A stretch of 64,000 nt of DNA from Phytophthora hibernalis (Eukaryota > Oomycota > Peronosporomycetes > Peronosporales > Peronosporaceae): NCBI GenBank assembly GCA_012656075.1, contig JAAKBF010000227.1:186001-250000 (forward strand), written 5' to 3'. The notes under the pieces are model-generated. The model saw only the letters and a list, made by a program, of their open reading frames with translations, did no database searches and was not told the DNA's origin. A program made the translations under genes and the position numbers. Below, piece after piece: positions 1 to 11,940 of this stretch (positions are counted from its first letter, which is position 1; each line of letters begins with the position of its first letter).

Positions 1-2
1 AG

Positions 3-1559
3 AGTAGACTGGAGGCCCTCACTGCATTTCTTCAAGAATGGGCGTCCATCAACACGGCAAATACCAATGCTGTCACGTTCGAGGCGTTCATGGAATACTA
101 TCATGTAAGACCCATCGCGACTCGCTCAATTTAATGTTTGGCTAACTCAATCCTTTGTGTACAGAATGTAAGTGCTTGCATATATAACGATGCGGACTTT
201 GCGCGTTTGATGCAACAAGCGTGGCATATACAAGAAAAAGATCAGGGGTACGAAAATCAATCGGCTCCCGGACAAAACAGCCAACACGTCTTGCATACGG
301 CAACCCCTGAAATACCACTAACGCCAGCAGTTCTCTCGTCACCCTTGTCTGAACCTGAGAATTCTCCATACGAGCCAGAAATCCCTACTGGGGTTAAGCG
401 TGTTATCAGAGAAGAAACCTTTTCAAGTGACGTGTGGTTGTATCTGCGTGCGCTGCTGCTTTTTCCGCTGTACCAAGATGGAGTGGCCAGCTGGCCAACT
501 AGGGATAATATGTGTCGTCGGCTGGGCGCAAACCGCGTTTTGGGTGACGGCAACGAGACCATGAATGTCAAAGCTTTCGCTCACTCATTGATTTTGTTGG
601 ACAAACGTTTGTCCCAAAAGGAAGCGTACGAGGTGGCACACTTCGTGGCTGCTCATTGTGCAGAATCCTTCAACGATAGTGATACTATCGTGCTCCTCTC
701 TCTTTATCGAAAGCTGACGAGTAGCCAAAACGATACGGCAACCGCTTCTCCATCGATTGACTACAATTACGTTGAGTATAACGCGTCCCAGGCCATCGAG
801 AGAATTCGTGCGCGTGTGGCTGGCACTCGAGGTGGAAATAATCAAACAGGAAAAGTACCACCTGTGGACCTGGATGCGTTGGCGAGATGGCTGCAGGTAG
901 CGAGCTCGAATGGTGACTCGCTCTTGTTAAAGTACGAGTTGCGAGGCGGTCTTATGAAGGTTGGCATCGATATCAGCTACCAGGATCTTGATTATCTCTT
1001 CGCGTACTTCGACGTAGACCGTCAAGGCTTTATCAGCTGTGATACATTTCTTGATATGCTGCGTAACCCTACGAAAGAGCTACCAAAACTCGCAACCCGT
1101 CAAGAGAAGACAAGAATCACCCCAGTGCAGAAGTTGATGGTAGCCCCTCATCAAACAGCCAGTCACTATACAATAACACCGCCGTACGCAGTCGCTTGGC
1201 AGAAAAAGCAGGCGGCTACTCGAGAACCAGAGCCCAACTATCGTCGTCGAAACTTGATCCATCGAACTATCTGGAACCAGCTCAGAAAGCCAGTAGCGGC
1301 TGAAGCACTGGGTGGTAGTACCAGTTTGAACAAGCTTGAAATTGAGCGGCGATGTCGCTACCGAGCCGCGCAGTTGATCCAGACGGCATTCCGCGGGTTT
1401 CGCGCTCGGCAAATGGCTGCACAGCTCCGTCGCAAGGCAGCTGCCAAGAACCACCGCTTCGTAGCATTCGTTCAAGAGCAGGAGCGACTAATTGCCAAGA
1501 AAAAGCCAACCGAACGGTGCAGCCGAGTGTGTACGGCTTCTAGCTCACGAACATCCTAA
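3..1559 (+). CDS. Calcyphosin-like EF-hand protein with C-terminal IQ motif (5' partial)
   Basis: The gene enters from the left edge. A first exon (3-104) reads to a calcyphosin-type helix ending in EYYH. A 60-bp intron (105-164, GTAAGA..ACAG, GCTAAC branch site) follows, and exon 2 continues in phase with NVSACIYNDADFARLM, the typical CAPS/CAPSL sequence after an EF-hand (family knowledge). Further EF-hand-like segments lie downstream, with one clear loop (DVDRQGFISCDTF, about 1010-1050) that has Asp before position 12 instead of the usual Glu at 12, so calcium binding there may be weak. Near the C-terminus AAQLIQTAFRGFRAR is a good IQ motif (calmodulin binding). Calcyphosin-like proteins with IQ motifs often belong to flagella; that role is inference. 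Nothing membrane-related is seen. The last 30 residues are low complexity. Confidence 0.75.
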
Positions 1560-2161
1560 ATGCAACATTAAAACTTCAACTTAATGTGCGCCACATAAGT
1601 GCACCATAACAACTTCAACCAAACCAAAATCAAACTGTTTTCCCATGACCACCAAGTAGGTTTTCTTCGAAAAAGGCCTCGAATCGATGCAGTTGAAACG
1701 ATGAGAATGTCTGCATGTAAGAAGATTGACATTCATGAAGTTTAGTTTTTGAGGCGTTGAATCCGCTGACAGGATGGTCGCATAGAAGTAGGAAAACCAG
1801 ACTCGGTAGGTTGATCTAATCTACTTCTCTATTTTTGTTGAAATCCTGCACTATGCTCGTCATCACGAGCCATCGTGGTAACTTTTGACCTCGAGTGCGA
1901 CAATGGTTGAGGAACGAGCTAAAGGTGGGATAAGATGCACACGCAAACTAAATTTCACTGACGCCGCCTTCGCTCGAATTGACTAGCTTTACCACAGTCG
2001 GATGTGAACAAGAAATTGGAGGACGAGATGAGAAATGACCGTTTTCGACCCTAGCCTTCTGTAGTCGGTAGAGCTTGCAATAGCTACTGGGCCGGTCTCA
2101 TTCTGAGAATTTCATGCTTGACACCTCACTACTGAAAAAAATCCCGAGGAACCTTTGCGTT
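1560..2161. other. Intergenic region, no gene seen
   Basis: About 600 bases between the EF-hand gene and the kinase. I see no ORF with coding character and no repeat. A TCATT..AATTTC stretch at about 2098-2112, just before the kinase start, loosely resembles the oomycete initiator-type core promoter; this is weak. Confidence 0.4.
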
Positions 2162-3999
2162 ATGGGCAGCGGCGCATCGCGGCAAGCTCTGTTGCAGCGT
2201 TCCGACAGCAGACTCGATGCTCTTCTAGCGGAGGCCAGGAAAACTCCGGAGGATGAACGGTTTGCTGGGCTTGCCTTGGACAAAATCCCCCTGGAACGAG
2301 ATTCGAGCGGCGGCGGCCCAGTACTGATCGATCGGCCCCATATCTTGAGGAGGGTTGGTGCCGCAATACATCTACATCCGCACGTGAAACCGAACTCCCC
2401 GTCGCCAACGACACCCGGGAAGAATCGGAGGAAAAGAGCGGACGCGACGGAGGAGACGAAGCGGAAGGTTACTCAACGGATGATTTCGAGGACGACGAAG
2501 TCACAGAATGGAAGAAGGGCGCCTCTATTGGTGCTGGAAGCTACGGCACGGTGCGTGATCGTAGCTGTAGGGCCTGTGTCGGATGTTGAATACCAAATTG
2601 ACCCCAATGTTTGTGGATTTAGGTGTACTTGGCTCGAGACGAAGACACAGGCAGTCTGATGGCAGTGAAGGAGATCCTGATTTCCGAGGAGACTGACAGC
2701 GCAATCCGCGAGGCCACACGAGAGGTGGATCTGCTACGGAGTTTGAAGCACGAGAACATTGTGAAGTACCTGGGCTGTCACGTGGACCACGAGGCTCAAA
2801 CGCTGTCAATCTTCACTGAATGGGTTCCCGGTGGTAGTCTCGAGCACAACCGCAAACTGTTCGGTGGGAACGAACGCGTCGTTCGCAGATTCACTAATCA
2901 GCTACTCTCCGGTGTTGCGTATCTTCATTCCAAGAACATCATCCACCACGACATTAAGGTATCGTGTAGCATTCCTCGTTGCAATGTGTATTGTGAGCTG
3001 TTTTCATGTACACTGTTGTATTGCAGCCAGCAAACATCTTGGTTGACCAGAATGGTGTGGTCAAGATTGCAGACTTTGGCTCATCAAGATTAATTAACAG
3101 CGCCACCTTGTCAAGCAACTCCACTCGATCACTGCACGGAACACCAAACTACATGCCCCTGAGGTTATTAAGCAGTCAATGGGGCGAAGCCGCAAGGCTG
3201 ATATCTGGAGCATTGGTTGTACCGTTCTGCGCCTGCTAACCGGTGGTCCGCTGTGGGGAGATCGTCACTTCGATTCGCAAGCTGCTCTCCTCTACTACAT
3301 TGCAAACCTTCAAGAACTGCCCGCGTTGCCCGAGGGCCTATCGCCTAAAGCTCACGAATTTATCTCAGCCTGCCTTCAGATTGATTCTGCTTCACGTCCC
3401 AGCGCTGTAGAGCTACTGAAGTTTCCGTTCGCTCGATTCGCAGGGCAGAAGGCGGATCCGATAGCACCCGAGCCGGTGAAGATGACTACCGGGCGGCGTC
3501 ACACAGCACCAGCAGTGGTGTCTCCGTCGTCGAGTAAAACTGGACATCACCCTCGGCGATCAGAGAAACATTACCGGCACGATGAAGAAGCGACAAAGAA
3601 GACAGAAAGTAGAACTACGCCACCTACATTGACAAGAAAGCCATCGCTCGTCGCCACACTGTTTTCGCCTCAGGAACCCAACTCAAGTCTTGCCGAACCT
3701 GAGAAGGAGACGGAAGCGGAGAATGCTGCGAGTGGAGTTACTCTCGACGACTCCACATCTGAGGTTACGCTTGGTTCTCAGTACTCTCACGAGGATACTA
3801 CTGCAGAATCCGAGAACAACGGAGACGTGGTCTTCACCAGCTGGGAGGAAAACCAATCCTCTCTGCGCTAGCTCAAAAAGACCGGGAACAGCTTGAAGCT
3901 GAAACTGTGGAAGCTGCTCGTCGACGTCAAGAGCGGGAGCGCAAATTCCAAGAGGAACTTGAAGCCTATCGTCATGATTCCTTTGCGGGTCGAGCATAG
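2162..3999 (+). CDS. STE11/MAP3K-like serine/threonine protein kinase, N-myristoylation signal, frameshifted
   Basis: The start is chosen at 2162 because the protein then begins MGSGASR, a good N-myristoylation signal, which suggests membrane attachment. An acidic linker leads to the kinase domain: glycine loop GAGSYGTV, intron 2551-2622, lysine in MAVKEI, catalytic loop HHDIKPAN (usual HRD Arg is His), split by intron 2959-3026, then ADFGSSR and GTPNYM. The sequence fits the STE11/MEKK group (family knowledge). Three frame breaks are visible. The N-terminal frame changes between about 2340 and 2400. One base is missing in the APE segment (3154-3158). One is missing near 3848-3853, after which a Glu/Arg-rich coiled coil (AQKDREQLEAETVEAARR) runs to the stop at 3997-3999. 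All domains remain recognisable, so sequencing indels are more likely than a dead gene. Confidence 0.8.
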
Positions 4000-4011
4000 G
4001 CTGTATATTTA

Positions 4012-5958
4012 TTATCCAATACTATCTGCGTCAGCTTCTTCACCGTCTTCGTAGGCCTCGTCATAATCGCCCATTGATGACGGAGGAAGTGGGGGACCCA
4101 GCACCAAGTTACAAAGAATACCAAAGCTTTCAGACACCAGAAAATAGAGAAGTAGCCACTGCACCCGAACAAACACTGCCAGCAAGCAGATGAGAGCAGC
4201 GTAGACTGCCCACACATCGAGCAATGCGGTCTTATGCCATGGAGCTGTCAAATTCAGAGTAGCCAAGTGATCAAAGCCGAGTCGCAGCGCAGCGTCAATC
4301 ACATCAATGGCTCGTAAGGTACCACCAGCTCGCTCCAACAGCGTGCCAACTCGTCGTGCGGCACGCGTGTAAGATCCATTCGTCAGCAGCTCTGCGACTG
4401 CACCATGTACATATGGGCCTGAAAGAAGATTCTTGTCCAGGAAATGCCTGCTCCGGCGTCCGTGACACGTGTGGCTACGTCTGGTTGATCCACGAGAAAT
4501 GGGATGCACAGTAGCGGCTTGCCCATAACTAACGCTTCTTGAGCCGATACCATGCCACAGTGCGAAACCACAAGTCGAACTGCCGGATGGTTCAGCACTT
4601 CCAGGTTTGACAGCGACGAGCTAGGCGGCTTCAAGACGAGAGACGTTGGCAGTGTGGGGGTAGAATTCCACGCTGGTCCGTCGGAAGTATCCATAGCACC
4701 TTCACGGGCGGGTCGCCAGGTCCCATAAGCAGTCCTTCAACAAGTGCCTGAGCTTGCCAAGCGTCGATATAAGCCATAGTTCCCAGGTTCATGTATACCA
4801 CACCGCCAGTTCCTGCCTCGAAATCGTGGACACCTAACGTTTTGGTGTGAGGATGGAATGCCTTTCGCTGACGCAGACGCAGCGACGGAAAAGACTCAAT
4901 GGATGCGTCTAACCAACTAAGCAATGCCGTCGGAAGCGGCTGACGTTCCAGTTTACTCGCATTACCGCCCGGGACCGGCATGATGGGTCCTACTGCATCC
5001 ACAAGTGGTGAAAGAGGTTGCGGATGTTCAAGCCCAAACGCCGTATTGAGAATCACACGAGATCCTTTAAACAAATCGTGCTGGGACCGGAATGGCGGCA
5101 GGTCCAGCTCGTAGCGCATCTTGTTGAGCTCCATGAACGGCGGCGTCAGTGCAACTGACAGTAGTCTTGGGAACAAAATATTCATGCATCGATTCCACAG
5201 CGACATGTTCTCGCTAAATCCCGTTCCCCATGCCGGCACGTAACTCGGTGCTCCCCCAGGTCAAACAGCAACGACGGCGAGTTCAAAATGTAAGGGACTT
5301 TCAGTTTGTGCGCCAAATCCTGAGCGCCCACAGTCGCGATATCCATCACCAGCAAGTCTGGTGCATCAGGATTGCTCCCATTCCTGTCCAATTGAGACAG
5401 TAGAGCGTCAAACATGGGCCTCGCTGCCCGGACGTAGATGTCGTTAAACATGGTCAAAATCCCTCGGAAATTCGAGGCGTCACGCGTCATGGCACGTAGC
5501 TTGACCCGCAGATCTTCAGCTGAGATTGGGAATGCACCAGCAGACAGGAAGGGTACCCCGTAGGCGTGCGCCCACTCGCGCCCTGAGTCGTGAGTGGCAA
5601 AGGAGACGCGATATCCACGCTCTTTCATCTCGCTGGCGACGCGGAGAAGCGGTAGCGCGTGACCCTTGATGGCGATAGATACAAATACAATGTGACGCTC
5701 ATGTGGGTCCTTCGGGGGCTCTGGAGCGGGAGCAGGAGGCGGCGCAGGGCATGAAAACTCCCCATTATCGGACAAACAGACGGCGTCGCTGATAGTTGAT
5801 TGCGAATCTTCTACGGGGTCGTTGGATCTGGAACTTGCTGCAGAATTAGACAAGATATCGGTGTAGCTGGTCACGTAAGTTGCATATGCTAGGAGCGTCA
5901 CAAAGAAGAGGATTAATGGTCGCAAGAGCGACCTCTGCAGGTGCCCGCGCCGTGTCAT
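4012..5958 (-). CDS. Membrane UDP-glycosyltransferase (GT1 family), frameshifted
   Basis: The protein starts at 5958 (MTRRGHLQ) and has an N-terminal signal anchor (LILFFVTLLAYATYVTSY). A GT1 N-terminal domain follows, with HIVFVSIAIKGHALPLLRVA, the GHxxPxLxLA-type acceptor-side motif. The C-terminal domain carries the donor-binding region: GGVVYMNLGTMA, then VSHCGMVSAQEALVMGKPLL, matching the SHGGxxSxxEA signature of UDP-glucosyl/glucuronosyltransferases. A C-terminal hydrophobic segment (about 4095-4215) gives a UGT-like tail anchor, so it probably acts in the ER or Golgi; the sugar and acceptor cannot be told. The reading frame breaks three times, each one base short: C5 run at 5253-5257, G5 run at 4656-4660, and near 4437-4445. 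The protein resumes perfectly in the next frame each time. Length across the shifts (about 650 residues) suits the family. Confidence 0.85.
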
Positions 5959-6124
5959 GTTGCGCTCGACTTTGGATAATGTAGTTGTGTGTGAACACCA
6001 TGTTATGTGGTGTACGTAAGTGATCTTGAAGCGACGCAGAGTAACGGACGGGGTCAAGTTGGGACTTGGTCATTTGAGTTCTGGAGTAAGACGGCGAGGA
6101 ACGAGATTAAGAGTTGAGAACGAG

Positions 6125-7579
6125 ATGATTTTCACTGCATCGGATGGCACCAAGTTTGAGGAACGCTCAGCGTGGCGCCTCTACGAGTTCGAGCTCACCT
6201 ACACGTTCCGGAACAAGAAGAATGAGACGCTTACGAAGCTGCCAGGGCAGATCGAAGGGTGCGTTGTGGTGTTTAATTGCAGATTGCAGAGTGAGAGACT
6301 CATCTGAGCTATTGCTGCTGTGGTAGACAACCGTTTGATCTGTCGGACTTGGAGGGATGCACCGTCCTGCTGCTGGACCACATCAACCAGGTGCAGATCG
6401 ACAACCTGTCGAACTGCCGTGTGTTTATCGGTGCGTTTTGGCTTCGGAGTGAGGCGATTGTTGAGATGAAGTACTTACTTATTACCGCTGCTAGGTCCGA
6501 GCTCTGAGTCTGTCTTCGTGAGGAATTGCACGAACTGCGTCTTCACCATCGCGTGGTACGGCTTGAGAGTGCTCCGTTGTGCTGCACTGTTTCAGGTGAG
6601 ATTAAAGATGTGTGAATTGTTTATCTTGTTCGTAGCAAGCAATTGCGTACACGAGACTGTTCGGACTGCAACATCTACCTCTATTCGCTCACGGATCCGA
6701 TTATCGAGACGTCGCAGCAGATGACTTTTGCTCCGTTCAACGGAGCGTACTGCGGCATTGAGCGGGTACGTGGTTTTCGTTAAAGCCTTATTGGGCAGCA
6801 TCGAGAATTGATCGATCGGTGCGTGGTGTAGAATTTTGAGGACGCGCGACTGGAGCCGGCAAACAACCACTGGTCGCAAGTCTACGATTTCAACGACCCG
6901 GACAAGTCAGGCTGCAACTGGCGTATTCTCAGTAAGTTCTTCTGGTCCATTCTAAAAATGCTCACATTCTAACACGACAACATGGTATTTGCACAATAGA
7001 GCATGAAGAAGAAGTGGCACCGTGGGTGGTCGACGTTGAGCCGCAGGTTCCTGGTGCCGCTGCGTCGTTGGGTCCGTGCGTGAACCCTGTAGCACGCGAC
7101 TCCGGCTTCGTCCGGTACGCCGACAGCTCGTCATCGGTTTCAGGCGGCATGCAATCGTTTTCCTTTAACACGTCACAGAAAGATGCCACGAAGTTAGTGC
7201 AGGCCAGCGCCGCCGACACTGCAGCTATTCCTACCATTCCTGCAGCTCAATCACTGCCAGTCGCCCCCACCGCATCAGCAGCTCCACCTCCAGTTGCTGA
7301 AGCTTCAGTCATGCTGCCTCCACCGGCGCCAGTCGAAACTCCAAACACTGACAAACAGGCTACTGTCACAGCTCCAGAACACGTTGCACCACCGCCAACA
7401 CTGCCCCCAGTGCTCCCCGGTTGAAGGCGCCGACTTGGCCACGAAAGGGTACGTCACCTTCAACATGGCTACATATTTGGTGCTTGGTCTCACTTGATGA
7501 ATTTGCACTATACAGATCGGAGGAACCTGCGGTTGAAGCCGTCGTGGAGCAGGTCACGGAAATGGTGGGGTTACTGTAG
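6125..7579 (+). CDS. XRP2-like TBCC-domain protein (Arl3 GAP type), six or more exons
   Basis: Exons at 6125-6258, 6327-6430, 6495-6555, 6636-6765, 6832-6931 and 7000 onward join in phase with GT..AG introns of 64-80 bp. Together they give a TBCC/C-CAP beta-helix: LEGCTVLLLDHINQVQID, NCRVFIGPSSESVFVRNC and KQLRTRDCSDCNIYLYS. The Arg in KQLRTRDC matches the catalytic arginine finger of XRP2, the GTPase-activating protein for Arl3 in cilia (family knowledge); a ciliary role here is inference. Human XRP2 has an N-terminal myristoyl/palmitoyl signal; this model begins MIFTASDG and lacks it. A Pro/Ala/Val-rich tail follows. One C is missing in the C4 run at 7415-7418. After it the frame continues through a last intron (about 7449-7515) to EAVVEQVTEMVGLL and a stop at 7577-7579. 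Confidence 0.88.
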
Positions 7580-7718
7580 TGATGCAGGTCTCCTGAAAAC
7601 AACAATACCCAACGTAGCAAACATGTTACACTGTAGCTGGATTCTCCAACATGGCTACTCAATATGACTTGATTTCACTAATTGTCACAAACCAAAATCA
7701 ATTGAGACCATCTTCGAG

Positions 7719-8758
7719 ATGAGGAATAGGAATACTGAGAACCCTGTACGGGCCGCGACGCAGCGTAAATGGTATGCCCGGGCGTGGTGGGTGGGTGTAC
7801 ACGTCTACGGCTACGTGGTGCTGGGCGTCAAGGGCGCGTTGAGTCCGGAGGCGCTGTCCACGACCCAATTCGTGTTGTATTTGGTCGTGGCAGTGGTGAC
7901 AATCGGCTGCTACCTGGTGCTGCAATTGTCGTCGCCCGGACAACTCGAGAAGAGGCCGCTACTTGCACCGGTACAATCTCCAGGAGTGGTGGATATTGGG
8001 AGTCCATCACACCTGCAGGTGGAAGACGACGATGACACGGAATTGCTGGCAGACGCGGTGGAGAACGGGCGAGTGAGTGAGAGCGCAAATCTGCACTTCT
8101 GCGACGAGTGTCACGTGTTCCAACCGCTGAGAACGAAGCATTGCAAGGACTGCGCGAGGTGTACGCGGCAGTATGATCACCAGTAAGTTGCTGTCAAGGC
8201 TGGATTTAATTAAGGAGGAGGGCTGATGTTGTGTGTGATTCTGTAGCTGCGACTGCGTTGGGACGTGTGTAGGCGAAAATAATCGGCGGTTGTTCGTACT
8301 GTACTTGGGCTTGCAGATTCTGGAGGGTGCAGTGATGATCGACGTGACATCCATGGCTTTTTCCGAGGGAGAGGATGTCAGCGACTGGTTCAAGATCAAT
8401 GCGCTGTACATCGTGCTGTGGTTCATGATCATGTGTGTGCTGCTCGTCGTTGTGCCGCTCTTCTTGTACCAGATCTGCCTCATCTCGACGAACCAGGTGC
8501 GCTACCGTAACAGCTTCAAAGTTGGGTGCATGTGTGAACTAACCTCGTTGCTGCTGCCTACAGACCTCGTGGGAACACGGTCGCAGCTCCTCCATCACCT
8601 ACTTGCAGAACCTCCCAGACAAACGCTCTCCCTTCGACCGCGGCGTGCTGCAGAACTGGTGGGTCTTCCTCTCCAACGGCGACGGTAACAAATGGGTCCA
8701 TCAAAGTGTAGCCAAACCAGTGACGTCGCATAGTGACGTCGCCTCCTCTCTCGTGTAA
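7719..8758 (+). CDS. DHHC-type protein S-palmitoyltransferase
   Basis: Three exons (7719-8182, 8247-8496, 8564-8758) join in phase. The product has two hydrophobic segments near the N-terminus (WWVGVHVYGYVVLGV; FVLYLVVAVVTIGCYLVL). The cysteine-rich domain follows: FCDECHVFQPLRTKHCKDC, then YDHH/CDC split exactly at the first intron (CA|C TGC), so the catalytic DHHC is created by splicing. A third and a fourth membrane segment lie in exon 2. The TTxE motif after the last segment appears as TSWEHG. DHHC enzymes transfer palmitate from acyl-CoA to cysteines of membrane proteins at Golgi, ER or plasma membrane; the substrate is unknown. The frame is intact throughout, unlike most neighbours. Confidence 0.92.
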
Positions 8759-8876
8759 CCAAATCTGACCAAATCACAATTTTGAATATATCAAATCACA
8801 AACTTCCCATACTCTCTTCAAGTAACAAAAGACACGTGTGCAAGTTGACGTCGGGCATTGCGCATTTGGCATCAAA

Positions 8877-10022
8877 ATGGTCATGACGTCGCTAGCGCTC
8901 AACACCGCGCTGGTCGTAGCGTCCGTAGCGCTCGCAACAGGCGCCTTCCTACTGCTCGCGTGGATCCGCGCGCCCGTCGCTGAGGCCAAGAGACTCGCAC
9001 AGGAGCTGGACCCTCCACAGGAAGCCACGTACCAAGACCCGAACACCGACAAGCTGTACGTGACCAAAATTCATTCCGCATTAACCATCTGCACAATTGC
9101 ACTAATTTTGGTCCGCATCAGCTTGCCATTTGGGTCTCTAGGTGCCGACAAACCTCAAGTATCCCTCACAGTCGTGATTCCGGCGTACAATGAGGAGCAG
9201 CGCGTTCTCGTGACGCTCCAAGACGCCGTGGCCTTTCTGGACGCTAAGACGCTTCAGGACCCGACCTTCACGTACGAGATCTTGGTGGTGGACGACTGCA
9301 GTGACGACGCAACGGTGGACGTGGTGCTGCAGCAGGTGAAGACGCACTCGGTGCAGCGCATTCGGCTCTTGAGGCTGCAGCAGAACCACGGCAAAGGTGG
9401 AGCTATCCGCAAGGGCGTCATGCGTGCTCGAGGGGAGCGGGTGCTGTTCGCAGACGCAGACAATGCTACAGAGATCAGAGACTATGACAAGTTGGCGCTG
9501 GCTATGGATGAAGCACAGGCTGCAGGAGCTGACAACGGGGTCGTTGTGTGCGGCAGTCGCGCTCACTTGGAAGAGCAGGCGATCGCCAAGCGCAACCCGT
9601 TGCGCAACCTGCTCATGCACGGCTTCCATTTGATTGTGTCGACGCTGTGCATCAAGAACGTGCGGGACACGCAGTGTGGGTTTAAGCTCTTTGACCGCAA
9701 GGCAGCGCGGGTGCTGTTTGCCCCGCTGCATATCGAACGATGGGCGTTTGACGTCGAGCTGCTGTACCTCGCTGCATGCAGCAAAATGGCAATCAAGGTG
9801 CGGTAGTATTGTTCTGGAACGATTACGAGTGAGGGTCTAACGATGTTTGTTGTACATTTGTAGGAAGTTGCAGTGCAGTGGACGGAGGTACCTGGCTCCA
9901 AACTCAGTGTCATCTCGGCCACGCTCACAATGCTGCGCGAGATTGTGCTCATCCGGTTGTGCTACACTCTTGGCATCTGGAAGATCAACGATGGCGGCTT
10001 CCGTCTGGCCAAACAACCGTGA
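8877..10022 (+). CDS. ALG5: Dolichyl-phosphate beta-glucosyltransferase ALG5
   Basis: The protein begins MVMTSLALNTALVV, an N-terminal membrane anchor, followed by a GT2 domain. Family motifs are VVIPAYNEE, ILVVDDCSDDATVD, QQNHGKGGAIRKGVM, VLFADADNAT (DxD-type metal site) and DTQCGFKLFDRKAARVLF. These match ALG5, which makes dolichyl-phosphate-glucose from UDP-glucose on the cytosolic face of the ER for N-glycan precursor synthesis. An intron at 9798-9863 (CTAAC branch site) joins AIK to EVAVQWTEVPGSKLSV; the end at 10020-10022 gives the usual ALG5 C-terminus. An unusual hydrophobic stretch at 9056-9121 starts with a strong donor (GTACGT), ends ATCAG and is a multiple of three long. It is probably a retained intron, not protein. 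Confidence 0.93.
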
Positions 10023-10490
10023 ACGCAATGATCCAGCGTTGTAGAACTCAGTTTGAGCCGAGCAGGCTATCTAGGGCTCAAAGTTTAAAATCCATGGATG
10101 TCTGTTTTGTCATGTAGCTGCTTTGAAATCGAGACACGAATGTTCACCGTGTGAGGTGAATTCGATCGCTCAGCCATGGCTCCTTTTTGTGAGCCACTGA
10201 CCTGTAAGACTCTGATTCTTCGGTACCTGCATGAAGTTGCAAAGAATAACGTTAGCGGCGGTCAGCCAATACTCAGAATACGTGCATGAAGCGTACCCTT
10301 GCGCTTACAGTGCCCAGAGAATCCCGCTTTTTCAAGGGTAGACCATCACGTTTCAAAGCGTGATCCCTACTGTTTTTCATCTCCTTGGTCCCATGAGAAG
10401 TGTTGGCTGAGCTGCTGCTGCTGGGCATCATAAAGCTGATGCCGCTCTTTCGGTTCATCTTGGGGGAGTTGTCCCTTTTGGGGGCAAGAT

Positions 10491-11915
10491 TCAGATATCG
10501 CCCTCGCGGTTTTGCGGGGCGCCACCGCTCATCTCCTCTAATCCGTCTTTTCGCTTGACTTCCGGTTGTGTCAACCACGAGTTCATCATGGTACTCTGCT
10601 TTGCGTTTGTTTTGCTGTAGTCGTTCCTCTGTTGATTCCATTTTGCTTTGGCAGTATTGCCGGACCGATCGGACCCACGAGTGCCGTCAGTTTTCATCCT
10701 TGAGTTGACTGTCTTGATTTCGTTTTGTTGTGTTGCATCCAAAGCAAGATACTCATCGATGTCGGCATCTTGCTTTTTCACCTCGATCTCTTCGATACGC
10801 TCCACAAACTTTTCCAACATTCCGTTTTTCTTCTTAGGTCGACGCCGTTCTGGCTTAGCAAAGTAGTTGCTGATATGCTTCTGGGTTTTCTTCGGTGTCG
10901 AATCTATCTGCTTTGGTCGTGTCGGTGTTGAATCGCTTCGTTTTCTCTTCAACGACGTGTGCTTGCTCGACTCGTACTTCGGTTGCCGCTCGTATCGCGT
11001 TGCTTTGTCTTCAGTACGGGACTTCTTATCCCTGTTGCTCTTTTTTATTCGAACCTTGTCGTTGCTGCTTGAATAGCGATCTGTGTTGTCTCTACGTGTC
11101 AATGGTTTTCTTTTCGGTTTTCGCTCAGGGGCCAAGGCTCTTTCAAATGAGCTGCTTTGGCTGCTGGTCGTTTCGCCCTCGTCGGCAGTTGGAGCTTGCT
11201 TCGTGAAGAACTGACTCATCAACTCCTTGCTGCCAGCATCAGCTTTCTCTGCCTTCTCCCGTGCAAGCTGCTTCTTCGTCACTTTCATCGCATCTGCAAA
11301 ACTCTGCAAACAAAAATCGCATCAGATGCAACCCCTCCAACCTCCCTCAAAACGCTTCCTCCAGACCTTCTTCAGCCCAGCATTCAACCGATCTGCAGAC
11401 GTCTCGCCCTCCACTTCTCCATCCACCAACCTAAACGTCCGCAGCTTCCTCCACTTTGCATCTACAAAAGGCCAAATCACCCGGTCTCAGCTCAAAACCT
11501 CATTAATCGGTAGCAACAGTTACTGTATCACACCTTCCGACGATATCTCCACATCATTCCGGTCTCGTTTCCGCTTGAGCATGATGGTCAGCGGCATCCT
11601 GCAGCAAAACACGTACAAGTCACATTTTCTGCTTCAAATTTCAATCCACCAGCGCCGCATACATTTCCTGAGTGTCCAAACGAATGGGAAACTCGTCGTC
11701 CTTGCGGTCTACGCGCAGCACTATGGCCAGGCGATGGCCGCGAGGGTCTCCCGCCACGAAGGCCTAAATACCAGTACACAACCATATTGTGAGTCTTCTC
11801 AAGGGAGTTAGAGGCCAGCATTTGGCTCACAGATGCGCACCATGGAGTAGTACTCGACGGTGTCGCCAGGGAAGAGCGTCTCCACCTGCAGCTCCGCCGC
11901 CGTGAGCCCCACCAT
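10491..11915 (-). CDS. Basic low-complexity protein with PIP-box-like motifs, five exons
   Basis: Minus-strand exons at 11831-11915, 11650-11763, 11534-11598, 11367-11461 and 11303 down to the stop join through short introns. The N-terminal 110 residues look folded (ETLFPGDTVEYYSMV; GHRLAIVLRVDRKDDEFPIR; MPLTIMLKRKRDRNDVEIS). One base appears missing around the first splice junction. The rest is Lys/Arg/Ser-rich and likely nuclear. It contains QKHISNYF, a good PCNA-interacting (PIP) box, plus two looser look-alikes, KELMSQFF and QSTMMNSW. I recognise no family. The frame given stops at 10491. Another frame (10273-10641) continues with similar basic composition, so the true end may be near 10273 after one more indel. 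A replication or repair role is inference from the PIP box only. Confidence 0.6.
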
Positions 11916-11940
11916 CGTCGCGCGCTTTCCACCACCACCA

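Noticed and set aside
9056..9121. Second membrane segment in ALG5
   Set aside because: It is bounded by GTACGT and CAG, is a multiple of three and is absent from the family, so a retained intron is more likely.
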